A stretch of DNA of 64,000 nt from Palsa-504 sp963822765. GTDB lineage: Bacteria; Actinomycetota; Actinomycetes; Streptosporangiales; Streptosporangiaceae. The notes beneath the pieces are model-generated. The model ran no database searches. It was not told the DNA's origin and saw only the letters and a list, made by a program, of their open reading frames with translations. Within the stretch, counting starts at the first letter, position 1, and each line of letters opens with the position of its first letter. The position numbers and the translations under genes are program-made. Positions 1 through 8,069 of the stretch are shown piece by piece. The stretch covers positions 310,001 to 374,000 of the forward strand of contig CAWGJL010000005.1 in NCBI GenBank assembly GCA_963822765.1, read 5' to 3'.

Positions 1-330
1 GCCGCAGACCGGTTCGTCGTCATCGTCGATTCCTCCAAGCCGGTTCCGGCGCTGCACGGCCCGGTCCCCCTCGAGCTGCTGTCCTTCGGGCTGAGCGTCA
101 CCATGCGCCGGGTCGCTCCGGCCTCCCGCCGCGACGCCCCGCTCAGCCCGGACGGCGGCGTGATCGCGGACTACCAGGGACCGGTGGAGGACCCGGCGGC
201 GCTGGCCATCCGGCTGTCCGGTACGCCTGGGGTTGTCCAGCACGGCCTGTTCCCGCCGGCCATGGTGAGCACGGTCCTGGTGGGCCGGGGTGAGTCGGTT
301 GACCGGATCGACTTCAAATCCGGTGCTTGA
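1..330 (+). CDS. rpiA: Ribose-5-phosphate isomerase A, C-terminal part (gene enters from the left edge)
   Basis: The frame is open from base 1 to a TGA at 328-330, giving the last 109 residues. The segment DRFVVIVDSSKPV matches the conserved VVxADxSK strand of RpiA. Further on, GPVEDPAALAIRL followed by GTPGVVQHGLF matches the C-terminal substrate-binding region of the family. The enzyme interconverts ribose-5-phosphate and ribulose-5-phosphate in the cytoplasmic pentose phosphate pathway. The start lies outside the window. An IS1634-type element begins just after the stop, so the original downstream neighbour has been displaced. A (frameshifted) transketolase of the same pathway is present at 27443-29312 but is far away and not in the same operon. 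Confidence 0.85.
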   Translation, partial: AADRFVVIVDSSKPVPALHGPVPLELLSFGLSVTMRRVAPASRRDAPLSPDGGVIADYQGPVEDPAALAIRLSGTPGVVQHGLFPPAMVSTVLVGRGESVDRIDFKSGA

Positions 331-335
331 AGGGT

Positions 336-2308
336 GGCTTTAGGCCGAAGTTCCCCCCGCGCAATGGGTCCGGAGGGTTCCAACGTGCCTGTGAGCAGCG
401 GACTTGTGCCCGCCACAATACAGAACGTAGTCATGTAAAATAACAGCCCTAGCTGATAGATGACCTGATTTCTGCTATCATGTGCACATGTACGTGGCTA
501 AGGTCCCGAACCGGGGGTCACCGCCCGCCGTCCTGCTCCGGGAAAGCTACCGCGAGGCCGGGAAGGTCAAGAACCGCACCCTGGCCAACCTGTCGGCCTG
601 GCCCGACGCCAAGGTCGACGCGCTGTCCCGGGTCCTGAAAGGCCAGCCGCCGCCCGCCGCGGACCTGGACGGGACGTTCGAGATCACCCGCAGCCTGCCG
701 CACGGCCACGTCGCCGCCGTCCTGGGCACGGCGCGCCGGCTGGGCCTGGACGAGCTGATCGACCCGGTGCCGTCCCGGCACCGGGACCTGGTGATGGCGC
801 TGGCGGCCGCGCAGGTGATAGATCCGGGTTCCAAGCTGGCCATCGCCCGGGGGCTGCGGGACGCCACTGCCGCCAGCTCCCTGGGCGAGGTCCTCGGCGC
901 GGGATGCTGCGATGAGGATGACCTGTATGAGGCGATGGACTGGCTGGCGGCCCGGCAGCAGACGATCGAGGACGCGCTGGCGGCCCGGCACCTGGCCGGC
1001 GGCACCCTGGTCCTGTACGACGTCTCCTCCGCCGCGTTCGAGGGGCGGACCTGCCCGCTGGGCGCCATCGGGCACCCAAAGGACGGGGTCCGCGGCCGCC
1101 TGCAGATCGTCTACGGGCTCCTCACCTCGAAAGAGGGCATCCCGGTCGCGATCGAGGTGTTCGCCGGCAATACCGGCGACCCGGCGACCGTGGCCGCCCA
1201 GGTGACCAAGGTCAAGGACCGGTTCGGCATCGCCCAGGTGGTGCTGGTCGGGGACCGGGGCATGCTGACCGCCGCCCGGCTGCGCGAGGACGTCCGGCCC
1301 GCTGGCCTGGACTGGATCACCGCGCTGCGCGCCCCGCAGGTCAAGAAGCTGGTCCGGGACGGCGACCTGCAGCTGACCCTGTTCGATGTCCAGGACCTGG
1401 CCGAGATCACCTCCCCGGACTTCCCCGGCGAGCGGCTGGTGGCCTGCAAGAACCCGTTCCTGGAAGCCGAGCGGGCCCGCAAGCGCGAGTCGCTTCTCGC
1501 GGCGACCGAGGCTGACCTGCAGAAGATCGCCGCCGCGTGCGCGCGGGCCCGGCGGCCGCTGCGCGGCCAGGACACGATCGCGGTGCGCGTGGACAGAGTC
1601 CTGAACCGGCGCAAGGTCGGCAAGCACTTCACCATCGCCATCACCGACGACAGCTTCAGCTACGCCCGCAACCAGGACTCCGTCACCGCCGAGGCGAAGC
1701 TGGACGGGATCTACGTGCTGCGCACCAGCGTCGGGCCCGGCGACCTGGACAGCCCCGAAGTGGTCTCCTCCTACAAGGCCCTGGCCCAGGTCGAGCGGGC
1801 CTTCCGCGCCTTCAATACCGACCTGGACATCCGGCCCATCCGGCACCGGACCGAGGACCGGGTCCGCGCGCACGTGTTCTTGCGGATGCTGTCGTACTAC
1901 ATCACCTGGCACATGCAGGCCCGGCTCGCGCCCGTCCTGTTCACCGACGACGACAAGCCAGCCGCCCAGGCCGCCCGGTCCAGCCCGGTCGCCCCCGCCG
2001 CCCGCTCCCCGAAGGCACTGGCCAAGGCGGCCGCCAAGCGCACCGGTGACGAGCTGCCGGTGCACAGCTTCGCCAGCCTGCTCACCGACCTGGCCACCAT
2101 CTGCCTGAACACCATCACCCCCGCCGACCCGGCCCTGCCCGGCTTCCGGCTGATCACCACCCCGACCGCCGTCCAGCACCACGCCTTCGACCTGCTCGGC
2201 GTCAGCCACCGCCTTGGCATCGCGTAGTCAGCAGCCCGGCCCGGACATCACGAAAGCCCAGGAAAACGGCCTAGCACGCGGATCGCTGGGGGAATTCGGG
2301 TTAGGGCT
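336..2308 (+). mobile_element. IS1634-type insertion sequence
   Basis: A single transposase gene is bounded by imperfect inverted ends. The left end around 341-357 and the reverse complement of the right end around 2287-2303 match at 12 of 17 positions without gaps, sharing a CCGAA block and a run of C. Similarity continues weakly a few bases outwards, so the outer limits are approximate. No clear target-site duplication is visible. The element lies between rpiA and a dispersed hairpin repeat. The intact transposase frame suggests a recent insertion. Confidence 0.7.
482..2227 (+). CDS. IS1634-family transposase
   Basis: The protein has 581 residues from GTG 482, or 579 from ATG 488; the two starts are six bases apart and the choice is uncertain. 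It is a DDE-type transposase of the IS1634 (IS4 superfamily) group. The first acidic residue lies in LVLYDVSSAAFEG near residue 180, the second in VVLVGDRGM near residue 258, and the Glu in ALAQVERAFR near residue 437. The last is followed by the typical PIRHRTEDRVRAHVF helix. The length matches the family. The frame is uninterrupted, so the element is probably still active. It is the only gene in the element. Confidence 0.88.
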   Translation: MHMYVAKVPNRGSPPAVLLRESYREAGKVKNRTLANLSAWPDAKVDALSRVLKGQPPPAADLDGTFEITRSLPHGHVAAVLGTARRLGLDELIDPVPSRHRDLVMALAAAQVIDPGSKLAIARGLRDATAASSLGEVLGAGCCDEDDLYEAMDWLAARQQTIEDALAARHLAGGTLVLYDVSSAAFEGRTCPLGAIGHPKDGVRGRLQIVYGLLTSKEGIPVAIEVFAGNTGDPATVAAQVTKVKDRFGIAQVVLVGDRGMLTAARLREDVRPAGLDWITALRAPQVKKLVRDGDLQLTLFDVQDLAEITSPDFPGERLVACKNPFLEAERARKRESLLAATEADLQKIAAACARARRPLRGQDTIAVRVDRVLNRRKVGKHFTIAITDDSFSYARNQDSVTAEAKLDGIYVLRTSVGPGDLDSPEVVSSYKALAQVERAFRAFNTDLDIRPIRHRTEDRVRAHVFLRMLSYYITWHMQARLAPVLFTDDDKPAAQAARSSPVAPAARSPKALAKAAAKRTGDELPVHSFASLLTDLATICLNTITPADPALPGFRLITTPTAVQHHAFDLLGVSHRLGIA

Positions 2309-2390
2309 CGCGCGACTCCTGGCACTCGGACGCCGTGCGGTGATGCTGGCGGGACTGGAGAGGCTCAAGTCGGCTTCCACGGTCGGTGTT

Positions 2391-2446
2391 TAACGACGTC
2401 GTTGCCGCAATGACGCGCACCTGACGACGTGGTTGCCACAACGACG
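2391..2446. repeat. Dispersed intergenic hairpin repeat, copy 1
   Basis: Two imperfect palindromes built on CAACGACG/CGTCGTTG-like arms are separated by a GCGCAC spacer. The same arrangement recurs at 31544-31602 and, inverted, at 62761-62825. This copy lies just beyond the right end of the IS and downstream of the kinase gene at 2539-3435, so it could act as a terminator or as a REP-like element. Confidence 0.6.
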
Positions 2447-2538
2447 CTGTCGGGCGGGGTGCGCGCTGGCGTGGGCCGTCAAGCGGAGGCGCTGCTCCAC
2501 CTGCCGCGCCCGCCCCGCCCAGACAAGATTCCCGGGGA

Positions 2539-3435
2539 CTACCGGGCCAGGGCGAGGAGTTCGGCGACGGTTTGCCGGGCGCCGGGGTCCCCAATCCGGT
2601 TGATCGCGATGATGGGCGCGATCGCGCGGCACCAGGCGTACAGCCGGTCCGGGTCCAGTCCGGCGGCAGGCGCGAGGGCCGCGCACCGGTGGCCGACGCC
2701 GTCGCGGCCGGCGCCGTCCAGGGCATAGTCCACGGCGTCGAAGCACGGATCCCCGACGCAGGCCCGGGGGTCGATGGCGACCAGCCCGCGCGCCGGGCCG
2801 CCGTCGAGCACGTTGCCCAGGTGCAGGTCGCCGTGCAGCAGCACCTGCGCCGGGGCGCTGGCCAGCAGCCGGTCATAGCGGCTTGCGCCCCGGTCCAGGT
2901 CCGCGGGGCGGACCTGCTGGCCGATGGGCGGCTCGGCCAGCCTGCGGCCGATCCGGGCGAAGAACTCATCGCACCGGCCGCGCAGGTCGCGCGGGAATCC
3001 GGGCGGCGGCGCGGCCGCGCGGTGCAAGGCCCGGATCAGGTCTCCCCAGGCCTGCGGCGAGGGCGGATCCGGCAGCTCATCGGCGCCCGTGCCCGGCTCG
3101 ACCGATTCGAGCAAGACCGCCCCGGCGGCCGCATCGACGGCCAGCACGGCGGGTACCTTGCCGCTGGGCGCGAACAGGCGAAGCATGGCCGCCTGGTCGG
3201 CCAGGAAGGCCGGGTCCGGGCTGAGCTTGAGCACGGCGCCGGTGCCCCCGGCCTGGCTGCAGTACAGGACCACCGAACTGGCCCCGTAGGCATAGGTCTC
3301 GCCGAGCTTGAGCCCCCACCGGGCTGCTACCTCATCAGCCAGCACGGGAACACCCGAGCACCAGGTCGCGACCCGGGGCCCGAACCGGAGCGACAGAGTC
3401 GCCGTGATCTCCCCCACCAGGCGCGCATAATCCAC
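2539..3435 (-). CDS. Aminoglycoside/hydroxyurea phosphotransferase-like kinase (APH(6)/StrB type)
   Basis: The product is 298 residues from GTG 3435; an upstream GTG at 3489 would overlap the divergent gene and is less likely. The C-terminal half has the kinase catalytic loop HGDLHLGNVL near residue 190, followed by LVAIDP and GDPCFDAVDY, the Mg-binding and downstream motifs of the APH(6)/hydroxyurea kinase family. The N-terminal half carries an ATP-lobe sequence with GAVLKLSPD containing the likely ATP-binding Lys. Members phosphorylate streptomycin, hydroxyurea or other small molecules; the substrate here cannot be told from sequence. It is transcribed divergently from a methyltransferase with about 30 bp between the starts, so the two may share a control region. 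Confidence 0.8.
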   Translation of the reverse strand: MDYARLVGEITATLSLRFGPRVATWCSGVPVLADEVAARWGLKLGETYAYGASSVVLYCSQAGGTGAVLKLSPDPAFLADQAAMLRLFAPSGKVPAVLAVDAAAGAVLLESVEPGTGADELPDPPSPQAWGDLIRALHRAAAPPPGFPRDLRGRCDEFFARIGRRLAEPPIGQQVRPADLDRGASRYDRLLASAPAQVLLHGDLHLGNVLDGGPARGLVAIDPRACVGDPCFDAVDYALDGAGRDGVGHRCAALAPAAGLDPDRLYAWCRAIAPIIAINRIGDPGARQTVAELLALAR

Positions 3436-3465
3436 GGTCGCAAAGCTAGCGGATACGGTCGGTAC

Positions 3466-4200
3466 GTGCCCGATGCGATCTTTGCTCACCCTCGGCTGGC
3501 GCTGGTCTACGACGCGTTCGACGGGCCGCGCGACGACCTGGCCGCCTACGTCGCCATCGCGGCGGAACTGGGCGCGGACCGCGTGCTGGACGTGGGCTGC
3601 GGGACCGGGTGCCTGGCCATCGCGCTGGCCGCGACCGGGCGCACCGTGACCGGCGTCGACCCGGCCGCGGCCTCCCTCGACGTGGCCCGGTCCAAACCGG
3701 GCGGCGGCGCGGTGACCTGGATCCACGGCGATGTCGCCGCGGTGCCGGCGGCCAGCGCCGACCTGGCCGTGATGACCGGGAACGTGGCCCAGGTGTTCGG
3801 CACCGACGAGGAGTGGGACGGGGTGCTCCGGGCCATCGGGGCCGCGCTCGGCCCGCGCGGGTACCTGGTCTTCGAGACCCGGCGCCCCGGACGCAGGGCG
3901 TGGCAGGAATGGCAGGCCGAGACCGCCCCGGTCCGCCGGGACGTCCCGGGCAGCGGCCTGGTCGAGCGGCGGCTCGAGGTCACCGCCGTGGACCTGCCGT
4001 TCGTCTCGTTCCGCCTGACTTACACGTTCCTGGCCGACGGCGCGATCCTCACGTCGGACTCCACGCTGCGGTTCCGCGACCGAGACGAGGTGGAGGCGAG
4101 CCTGACCGCCCGGGGCTACCGGGTACGTGAGGTGCGGGACGCCCCCGATCGCCCCGGCCGCGAGTTCGTGTTCATCGCCGAGCGGACGGTCAGACGGTGA
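3466..4200 (+). CDS. Class I SAM-dependent methyltransferase
   Basis: The product is 244 residues from GTG 3466. Motif I, VLDVGCGTGCLAIAL, lies near residues 38-52 and binds S-adenosylmethionine; GVDPAAASLDVAR follows as motif II. Later, DLAVMTGNVAQVF and YLVFETRRP fit the Methyltransf_11/25 fold of small-molecule methyltransferases. The frame stays open further upstream into the divergent kinase gene, but that extension is read against coding sequence and is rejected. The 3' end overlaps the convergent muramidase gene by 11 bp. The substrate is unknown. Confidence 0.8.
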   Translation: MPDAIFAHPRLALVYDAFDGPRDDLAAYVAIAAELGADRVLDVGCGTGCLAIALAATGRTVTGVDPAAASLDVARSKPGGGAVTWIHGDVAAVPAASADLAVMTGNVAQVFGTDEEWDGVLRAIGAALGPRGYLVFETRRPGRRAWQEWQAETAPVRRDVPGSGLVERRLEVTAVDLPFVSFRLTYTFLADGAILTSDSTLRFRDRDEVEASLTARGYRVREVRDAPDRPGREFVFIAERTVRR

Positions 4201-5299
4201 CCTTGATCGACGCGTTCGGGGGCGCTGCCGGGCCGCCGTTGGCCCAGACCTGGATGTTGTAGGTCCAGCCGGCCACCAGTCCGGTCAGCACCGCGGAGTT
4301 GGCAGCCGGGGTCTCATGCGCGTAGACCTCGCCGTTCAGGCCGACCGCCTGGACGGTGTAGCTGGCCGCGGCGGTGCCGTCGACGGTGACCGCGTCCCAG
4401 CTGACGGCCAGGCTGACCGCGCCCGCCGCCAGTCCGGTCGGGGCCGGGTACGGCACCGCGCCGCCGGGATTCTGGTTGAGCGCGGACCACGTTTGCGGGC
4501 CGACGACCCCGTCCACGGTCAGCTTCTGCGTGGTCTGGAACGCCTTGACCGCGGCCAGGGTGGCGGGACCGAAGTCGCCGTCGACGGTGAGCGTCGCACC
4601 CCAGACGTTCAGCCGGGTCTGCAGCGCGGTGACCGCCGAGCCGGTGTCGCCCTCGGTGAGGATCGGGTTGCCGCCGGTCTGGGCGCCGGTCGATACCTGA
4701 GTCTGGAAGTCGGCCAGCGTGCCCTGGTAGGCGTTCATGTCCACGTTAGAGACTCCGTTGAGCGTTGCGGTCGAGGTGTACTGCCAGATGAGAGGGGTCA
4801 TCCCGCCGTAGGCGGCCCAGCCGGGCCCGGTGTCGCTGTAACCGGTGTAGTCGGAGGAGACGAGCAGCATGCCGAGGTCGGTGACCGGGGACAGCGAAGC
4901 CTGGCCCAGGTTGCCCTGCCAGTACCAGTGCGGGAGGTACAGCAGGTAGACCGTGCCGCCCAGCGCCCGGTACTGGTTGATGAAGGCCACGGCGTCGGAA
5001 ATCTGCGGCGCCGAGGCGATCGTGCCGTTGGAATTGTAGGTCGGCTCGCAGTCGATCATCAGCGGCATCCCCGCCCCCACCCGGCTAAAGGCGTATGACG
5101 CCTGGCCCGCGCCATTGCCCGCGTGCAGGAAGTGATAGGCGCAGAAATAGGCGCCGGCGCTGGCCGCGCGCCCCTTGGCCGGGGCATAGTCCGGGTTGGT
5201 GTAATTGTCGTTTTCCGTCGCCTTGACCATGACAATGACGTAGCCAGAAAAGCTGATGCCAGCCTGATAATCGGACACGTCAGGATAGAAGATGGTCAT
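4190..5299 (-). CDS. GH25-like muramidase with peptidoglycan-binding and fibronectin III domains
   Basis: The product is 369 residues. ATG 5299 is chosen because GAGAGG sits about five bases upstream. Residues 1-200 form a GH25-type lysozyme barrel with FYPDVSDYQ at the start, MVKATEN, and LMIDCEP containing the acidic D-x-E pair. Residues 215-275 are a PG_binding_1 repeat (TEGDTGSAVTALQ through VDGVVGPQTWSAL). The C-terminal 90 residues resemble a fibronectin type III fold with VSWDAVTV. The role is probably hydrolysis of peptidoglycan. No standard signal peptide is visible at this start, so the export route is unclear. Confidence 0.75.
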   Translation of the reverse strand: MTIFYPDVSDYQAGISFSGYVIVMVKATENDNYTNPDYAPAKGRAASAGAYFCAYHFLHAGNGAGQASYAFSRVGAGMPLMIDCEPTYNSNGTIASAPQISDAVAFINQYRALGGTVYLLYLPHWYWQGNLGQASLSPVTDLGMLLVSSDYTGYSDTGPGWAAYGGMTPLIWQYTSTATLNGVSNVDMNAYQGTLADFQTQVSTGAQTGGNPILTEGDTGSAVTALQTRLNVWGATLTVDGDFGPATLAAVKAFQTTQKLTVDGVVGPQTWSALNQNPGGAVPYPAPTGLAAGAVSLAVSWDAVTVDGTAAASYTVQAVGLNGEVYAHETPAANSAVLTGLVAGWTYNIQVWANGGPAAPPNASIKVTV

Positions 5300-5369
5300 C
5301 GTTGCCTCTCTGGCCATGAGCCTGCTGCCGGGCCCCGGCGGCGAGGCCGGTTTGCCCAAGGAGACCCTA

Positions 5370-5522
5370 GGACGGATCCCCACCTGACGGAGGCCGAATC
5401 CCGCTGGCAGATACCTCTCCGGGCCAGATTCAGCCGGCCGCGGGGGCGGGCCGCGCTGCACCAGCTGTGCGGGCCGATGCTGGATCAGCCCGCGCACGGT
5501 CGAGTGGCACCTGCGCAAGGTG
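5370..5522 (+). pseudogene. LuxR-type regulator remnant, left part (interrupted by the integrated element)
   Basis: One frame near the end reads ISPRTVEWHLRKV, the diagnostic recognition-helix region of a LuxR/GerE HTH domain. Upstream, another frame gives LTEAESR, the usual start of this domain, so indels separate the pieces and the N-terminal part is missing. The reading stops at the integration core at 5512-5522. It resumes as RKVFTKLGVSSRREL at 13993, on the other side of the mobile element. Joining both sides restores a continuous HTH C-terminus, although the upstream portion remains decayed. Confidence 0.65.
5512..5522. other. Left attachment core (att) of the integrated element
   Basis: TGCGCAAGGTG, identical to 13993-14003. 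It covers the codons for L/M-R-K-V of the LuxR HTH. Sequence to the left reads as LuxR; sequence to the right does not. Only 11 bp are shared, so the true crossover segment may be shorter. Confidence 0.65.
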
Positions 5523-5828
5523 CTAACAGCCCAGGTCAAACAGGGTAAGGTCCGCCGCGTGCAATACCCGTGCAACAGTCACGCTGCGTGTTGCCGCTGG
5601 TGACAAAGCCACGCTTGCCCAGAGCGGGACACGAGCGTTACGGTTGACGCGAATCGGGGCTAACGGCTGCGGCGGCCCCGTGGGAGGCCCTTGGGCTACG
5701 GCCTGCATGACCGGGAGGGCCGACGACACCGAAGTATCCCGGCGGTTTTGAGCGCCCCCAGGAGGCGCGACGACACCTAAATCTCCTGATCAGGCCCGCA
5801 GCGTAGAGCCCTGATCCTGGAGACCCGC

Positions 5829-6044
5829 ATGCCAACCCCGACAGGGCGGCGCCCCGCTGCCCGCAGGCTCGCCTCGGTCCAGGCTGTCGCCGCGATGTAC
5901 GACGTGGACCCCAAGACCGTCCGCCGCTGGATCGCCTCCGGGCTCGTCACCGGGTACCGGGTAGGCGACCGGCTGGTCAAGCTCGACCTGAACGAGGTCG
6001 AGGCCAAGGTCGTGACGGTGGTCATCGCTGCGGACGCCGGGTGA
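5829..6044 (+). CDS. Excisionase-like helix-turn-helix protein
   Basis: The product is 71 residues. The sequence ASVQAVAAMYDVDPKTVRRWI, continuing through SGLVTGYRVGDRLVKLD, is a compact MerR/excisionase-type winged helix (HTH_17): a helix-turn-helix followed by a wing with the YRVG turn. In mobile elements such proteins bind the att region as recombination directionality factors or repress early genes. It is the first gene inside the left end of the element and probably the partner of the integrase at 12672-13830. The stop overlaps the next start (TGATG), indicating translational coupling. Confidence 0.7.
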   Translation: MPTPTGRRPAARRLASVQAVAAMYDVDPKTVRRWIASGLVTGYRVGDRLVKLDLNEVEAKVVTVVIAADAG

Positions 6045-6433
6045 TGGCGCCGCCGGGCCGGGACGCGGAAGCGGCCCCCGACCTGTCCAAGGGAGCCGCC
6101 TCCACAGAACCCCAACAGCCGCCCGGCCGTGAAGCCACGTCCACGGTAGCACCGGGGGCCGACAGCGGCCGGGACCTCGACGCCGACCTGTCGGTGATCC
6201 GCACCGTGGCCGACGAGCTCGGCGTGTGGCTGGCGATCTGGTCGGCCAGGGCCGAGCCCGACGCCCATGCCCGGCGCTGCGCCTCAGACGGCATCCTGGC
6301 GATCGACGCCGCGCTCGCCGCGCTCTACCGGGTCCGCGCCCGGTGGGTTACCGAGACACACCAGGCCGACGACGCCGCCATGGACCGGGCCGGCGCGCTG
6401 CTCGACCGGCTGCGCGACGACTCCAGGCCGTGA
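6041..6433 (+). CDS. Hypothetical protein of the integrated element
   Basis: The product is 130 residues from GTG 6041 (ATG 6044 is equally possible), overlapping the excisionase-like gene. The N-terminal 45 residues are Pro/Gly/Ala-rich and probably unstructured. The remainder, from DLSVIRTVADELGVWLAIW to LLDRLRDD, is alpha-helical, with regularly spaced leucines and alanines. I do not recognise a family. Position between excisionase and the replication-type protein suggests a role in early element functions. Confidence 0.5.
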   Translation: MMAPPGRDAEAAPDLSKGAASTEPQQPPGREATSTVAPGADSGRDLDADLSVIRTVADELGVWLAIWSARAEPDAHARRCASDGILAIDAALAALYRVRARWVTETHQADDAAMDRAGALLDRLRDDSRP

Positions 6434-6504
6434 CGCCTGGAGCCGTCCCGCACGCGACCTCTCGCCACCACCGCCCCGAAGCGCTACGACGAAGGGAGCC
6501 GGTG

Positions 6505-7401
6505 ATGTCCACGATAAACGGCGAGTGCCCCAAGTGCGGCCTGGAGCACGATCAGGTAGACGTGCTCCGGTGGCTCTGGCTGCTCCGCGATACCAAGCCC
6601 AAGCCGACCGGCAAGGCCATCGGCATCCTGGTCATGCTCGCCGCGCGGATGGACGCGACGACCGGCTGCGGGTGGACGACCGACCCGGACCTGGCCGAGC
6701 TGGCCGGGTGCGGCAGGCACGCCGTGGAGCGGGCTACCCGGTGGGGGCGGGACCGGCTGCTGCTGCACCGGGTCAGCAAGGGCTACCGGATCACCGACGA
6801 GCGCGGCGAGAAGTCGCATTGGCTGCTGACCGACCCGGCCGCTCAGCGCCTGCTGACCGACGCGGCTCTCCAGCGCCGCATCAGCGCAGCCCTGGCCCCC
6901 GACCCAACGTCCCATTCACGGGGGGATGGCTCCCCCGACCCAACGTCCCGCTCACGGGCGGATGGGTCCGACCGAACGTCCCATTCCGGGGGGGATGGCT
7001 CCCCCGACCCAACGTCCCGTTCACGGCGACCCAACGTCCCATCCGTGACCGACCCAATAGCACCGCAACGGGCCTCTAAAGCTAGTCCAGAGAAGCTAGT
7101 CCAAGAAGCTAAACCAACTCCTCATCGTCCTGTAGTCAACGGCCCCCTGGAAGGGGTCCGCGACGGCCAGGGCGACGACGATTCCGAGACCAGATCAACA
7201 CCAGAACCCGGCCCCCAGCGCGGCTCGTGCGGAGTCTGCGGCGGCACCCGGTACCGCGTCGGCGTGGACGGGCTGCTCCCGGTTCACGGTCCCCGCCGCG
7301 CCCGGTGCAAGGGCTCCCGGCAGCCGCCCGGCATCCAGCCCGCCGAGCCCGGCGACGACGAGGACCAGGCCGACGATGACGAGTTCGAACCCCCGTTCTG
7401 A
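6505..7401 (+). CDS. Replication-type helix-turn-helix protein with internal tandem repeats
   Basis: The product is 298 residues from ATG 6505, preceded by GAAGGGAG. Residues 8-12 form a CPKCG knuckle. Residues 20-100 (VLRWLWLLRDTKPKPTGKAI through KGYRITDERGEKSHW) resemble the winged-helix N-domain of replication/primase-associated proteins of actinomycete integrative elements, where a cell of several residues reads TGCGWTTDPDLAELAGC. Residues 133-178 contain short tandem repeats on DPTSHSRGDG. A second zinc knuckle, CGVCGGTRYRV, lies near residue 236, and the C-terminus is acidic (DDEDQADDDE). Initiation of element replication is inferred, not shown. Confidence 0.6.
   Translation: MSTINGECPKCGLEHDQVDVLRWLWLLRDTKPKPTGKAIGILVMLAARMDATTGCGWTTDPDLAELAGCGRHAVERATRWGRDRLLLHRVSKGYRITDERGEKSHWLLTDPAAQRLLTDAALQRRISAALAPDPTSHSRGDGSPDPTSRSRADGSDRTSHSGGDGSPDPTSRSRRPNVPSVTDPIAPQRASKASPEKLVQEAKPTPHRPVVNGPLEGVRDGQGDDDSETRSTPEPGPQRGSCGVCGGTRYRVGVDGLLPVHGPRRARCKGSRQPPGIQPAEPGDDEDQADDDEFEPPF
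6901..7040 (+). repeat. Tandem repeats within the replication-type gene
   Basis: Five copies of a GACC(C/G)AACGTCCC unit begin at 6901, 6937, 6970, 7006 and 7028, spaced 36, 33, 36 and 22 bp. The first four include a CAC/CCGGG(G)GGATGG tail. All full units are multiples of three, keeping the frame. Regular spacing resembles iterons, a possible origin inside the initiator gene. Confidence 0.7.
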
Positions 7402-7415
7402 GGAGGACCCACCCG

Positions 7416-7667
7416 ATGAGCCCGGAGCAGGTCGAGGACGCGATCCGCGCCGCCGCCGCGCTGATCACGGCGGTGGCCGACCGGAACCTGGATGACGCCG
7501 AGGCCCTGGCCCGGCCCGGCCCGTCCTGGGCTCTGGCGCTGTGGCTCAGCGACACGCTGAGGTCCGCCGGGGCTGACCCGGCCAGGTGGGCTGCGGTGGT
7601 CATCGCTGACAGCGTGGCGTTCGAGGCCACCAGGCCCCAGGAATCCACCGGAGGAGAATCACCATGA
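7416..7667 (+). CDS. Small hypothetical protein of the integrated element
   Basis: The product is 83 residues, starting at ATG 7416 after a GAGGAGG ribosome-binding site about nine bases upstream. It is entirely helical in character (EDAIRAAAALITAVADRN, then SWALALWLSDTLRSAGADP) with no cysteines or catalytic motif that I recognise. The stop overlaps the start of the next gene by four bases (ATGA), so both are translationally coupled. Function unknown. Confidence 0.55.
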   Translation: MSPEQVEDAIRAAAALITAVADRNLDDAEALARPGPSWALALWLSDTLRSAGADPARWAAVVIADSVAFEATRPQESTGGESP

Positions 7668-8065
7668 CGAGGGGCAAGTCCGGTGAACACCAACTGAAAG
7701 ACCAAAGCGGAGTTCTATGCCCCGTCTGCGGCGGCCCGGTCCCGCCTAAGCGACATGCTGGCGGACAGCCGAGAATCTACTGCTCGGTGCCATGCAGGAC
7801 CCGTGCGCAGCGCCGGAGGAGGCTCGGCTTGCCGGTAAACCGGCCCCTGGGCTGGCGTCCGGCTTCCCGCCGCTGGGCGCTGCCCGAGGCCGCGTCAGAC
7901 GCGGGCTGGAAGCTCCGCAAGGCCGTCGAGCGGACCGGCCGGATCATGGCCGACGACCGGCTGCCCGTCAACAGGAGGAAGGTGGCCGCCGAGCTGGACG
8001 GCCACCTCCAGTACGCCGCTGATGCCTGCGCCCGCATGCTCAGCCAGCTCCGCGAGGAAGGATAG
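7664..8065 (+). CDS. Small zinc-finger protein of the integrated element
   Basis: The product is 133 residues. CPVCGGPVPPKRHAGG followed by YCSVPCRTRAQRRRRLG forms a CxxC...CxxxC treble-clef-like zinc finger with a basic tail, as found in small actinobacterial phage and ICE proteins. The C-terminal 60 residues are helical (LRKAVERTGRIMADDRLPV). It is coupled to the upstream gene by an ATGA overlap. DNA or RNA binding is likely, but the exact role is unknown. Confidence 0.6.
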   Translation: MTRGKSGEHQLKDQSGVLCPVCGGPVPPKRHAGGQPRIYCSVPCRTRAQRRRRLGLPVNRPLGWRPASRRWALPEAASDAGWKLRKAVERTGRIMADDRLPVNRRKVAAELDGHLQYAADACARMLSQLREEG

Positions 8066-8069
8066 CCCG

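Noticed and set aside
518..2209. Long open frame antisense to the transposase (563 codons)
   Set aside because: High-GC shadow of the + strand transposase; repetitive Gly/Asp/Val composition and no domain.
331..2310. Target-site duplication of the IS1634-type element
   Set aside because: No convincing direct repeat adjoins the inverted ends.
2572..3465. N-terminal extension of the methyltransferase frame
   Set aside because: It runs antisense through the kinase gene, whose motifs are clear; the methyltransferase motif I is correctly spaced from GTG 3466.
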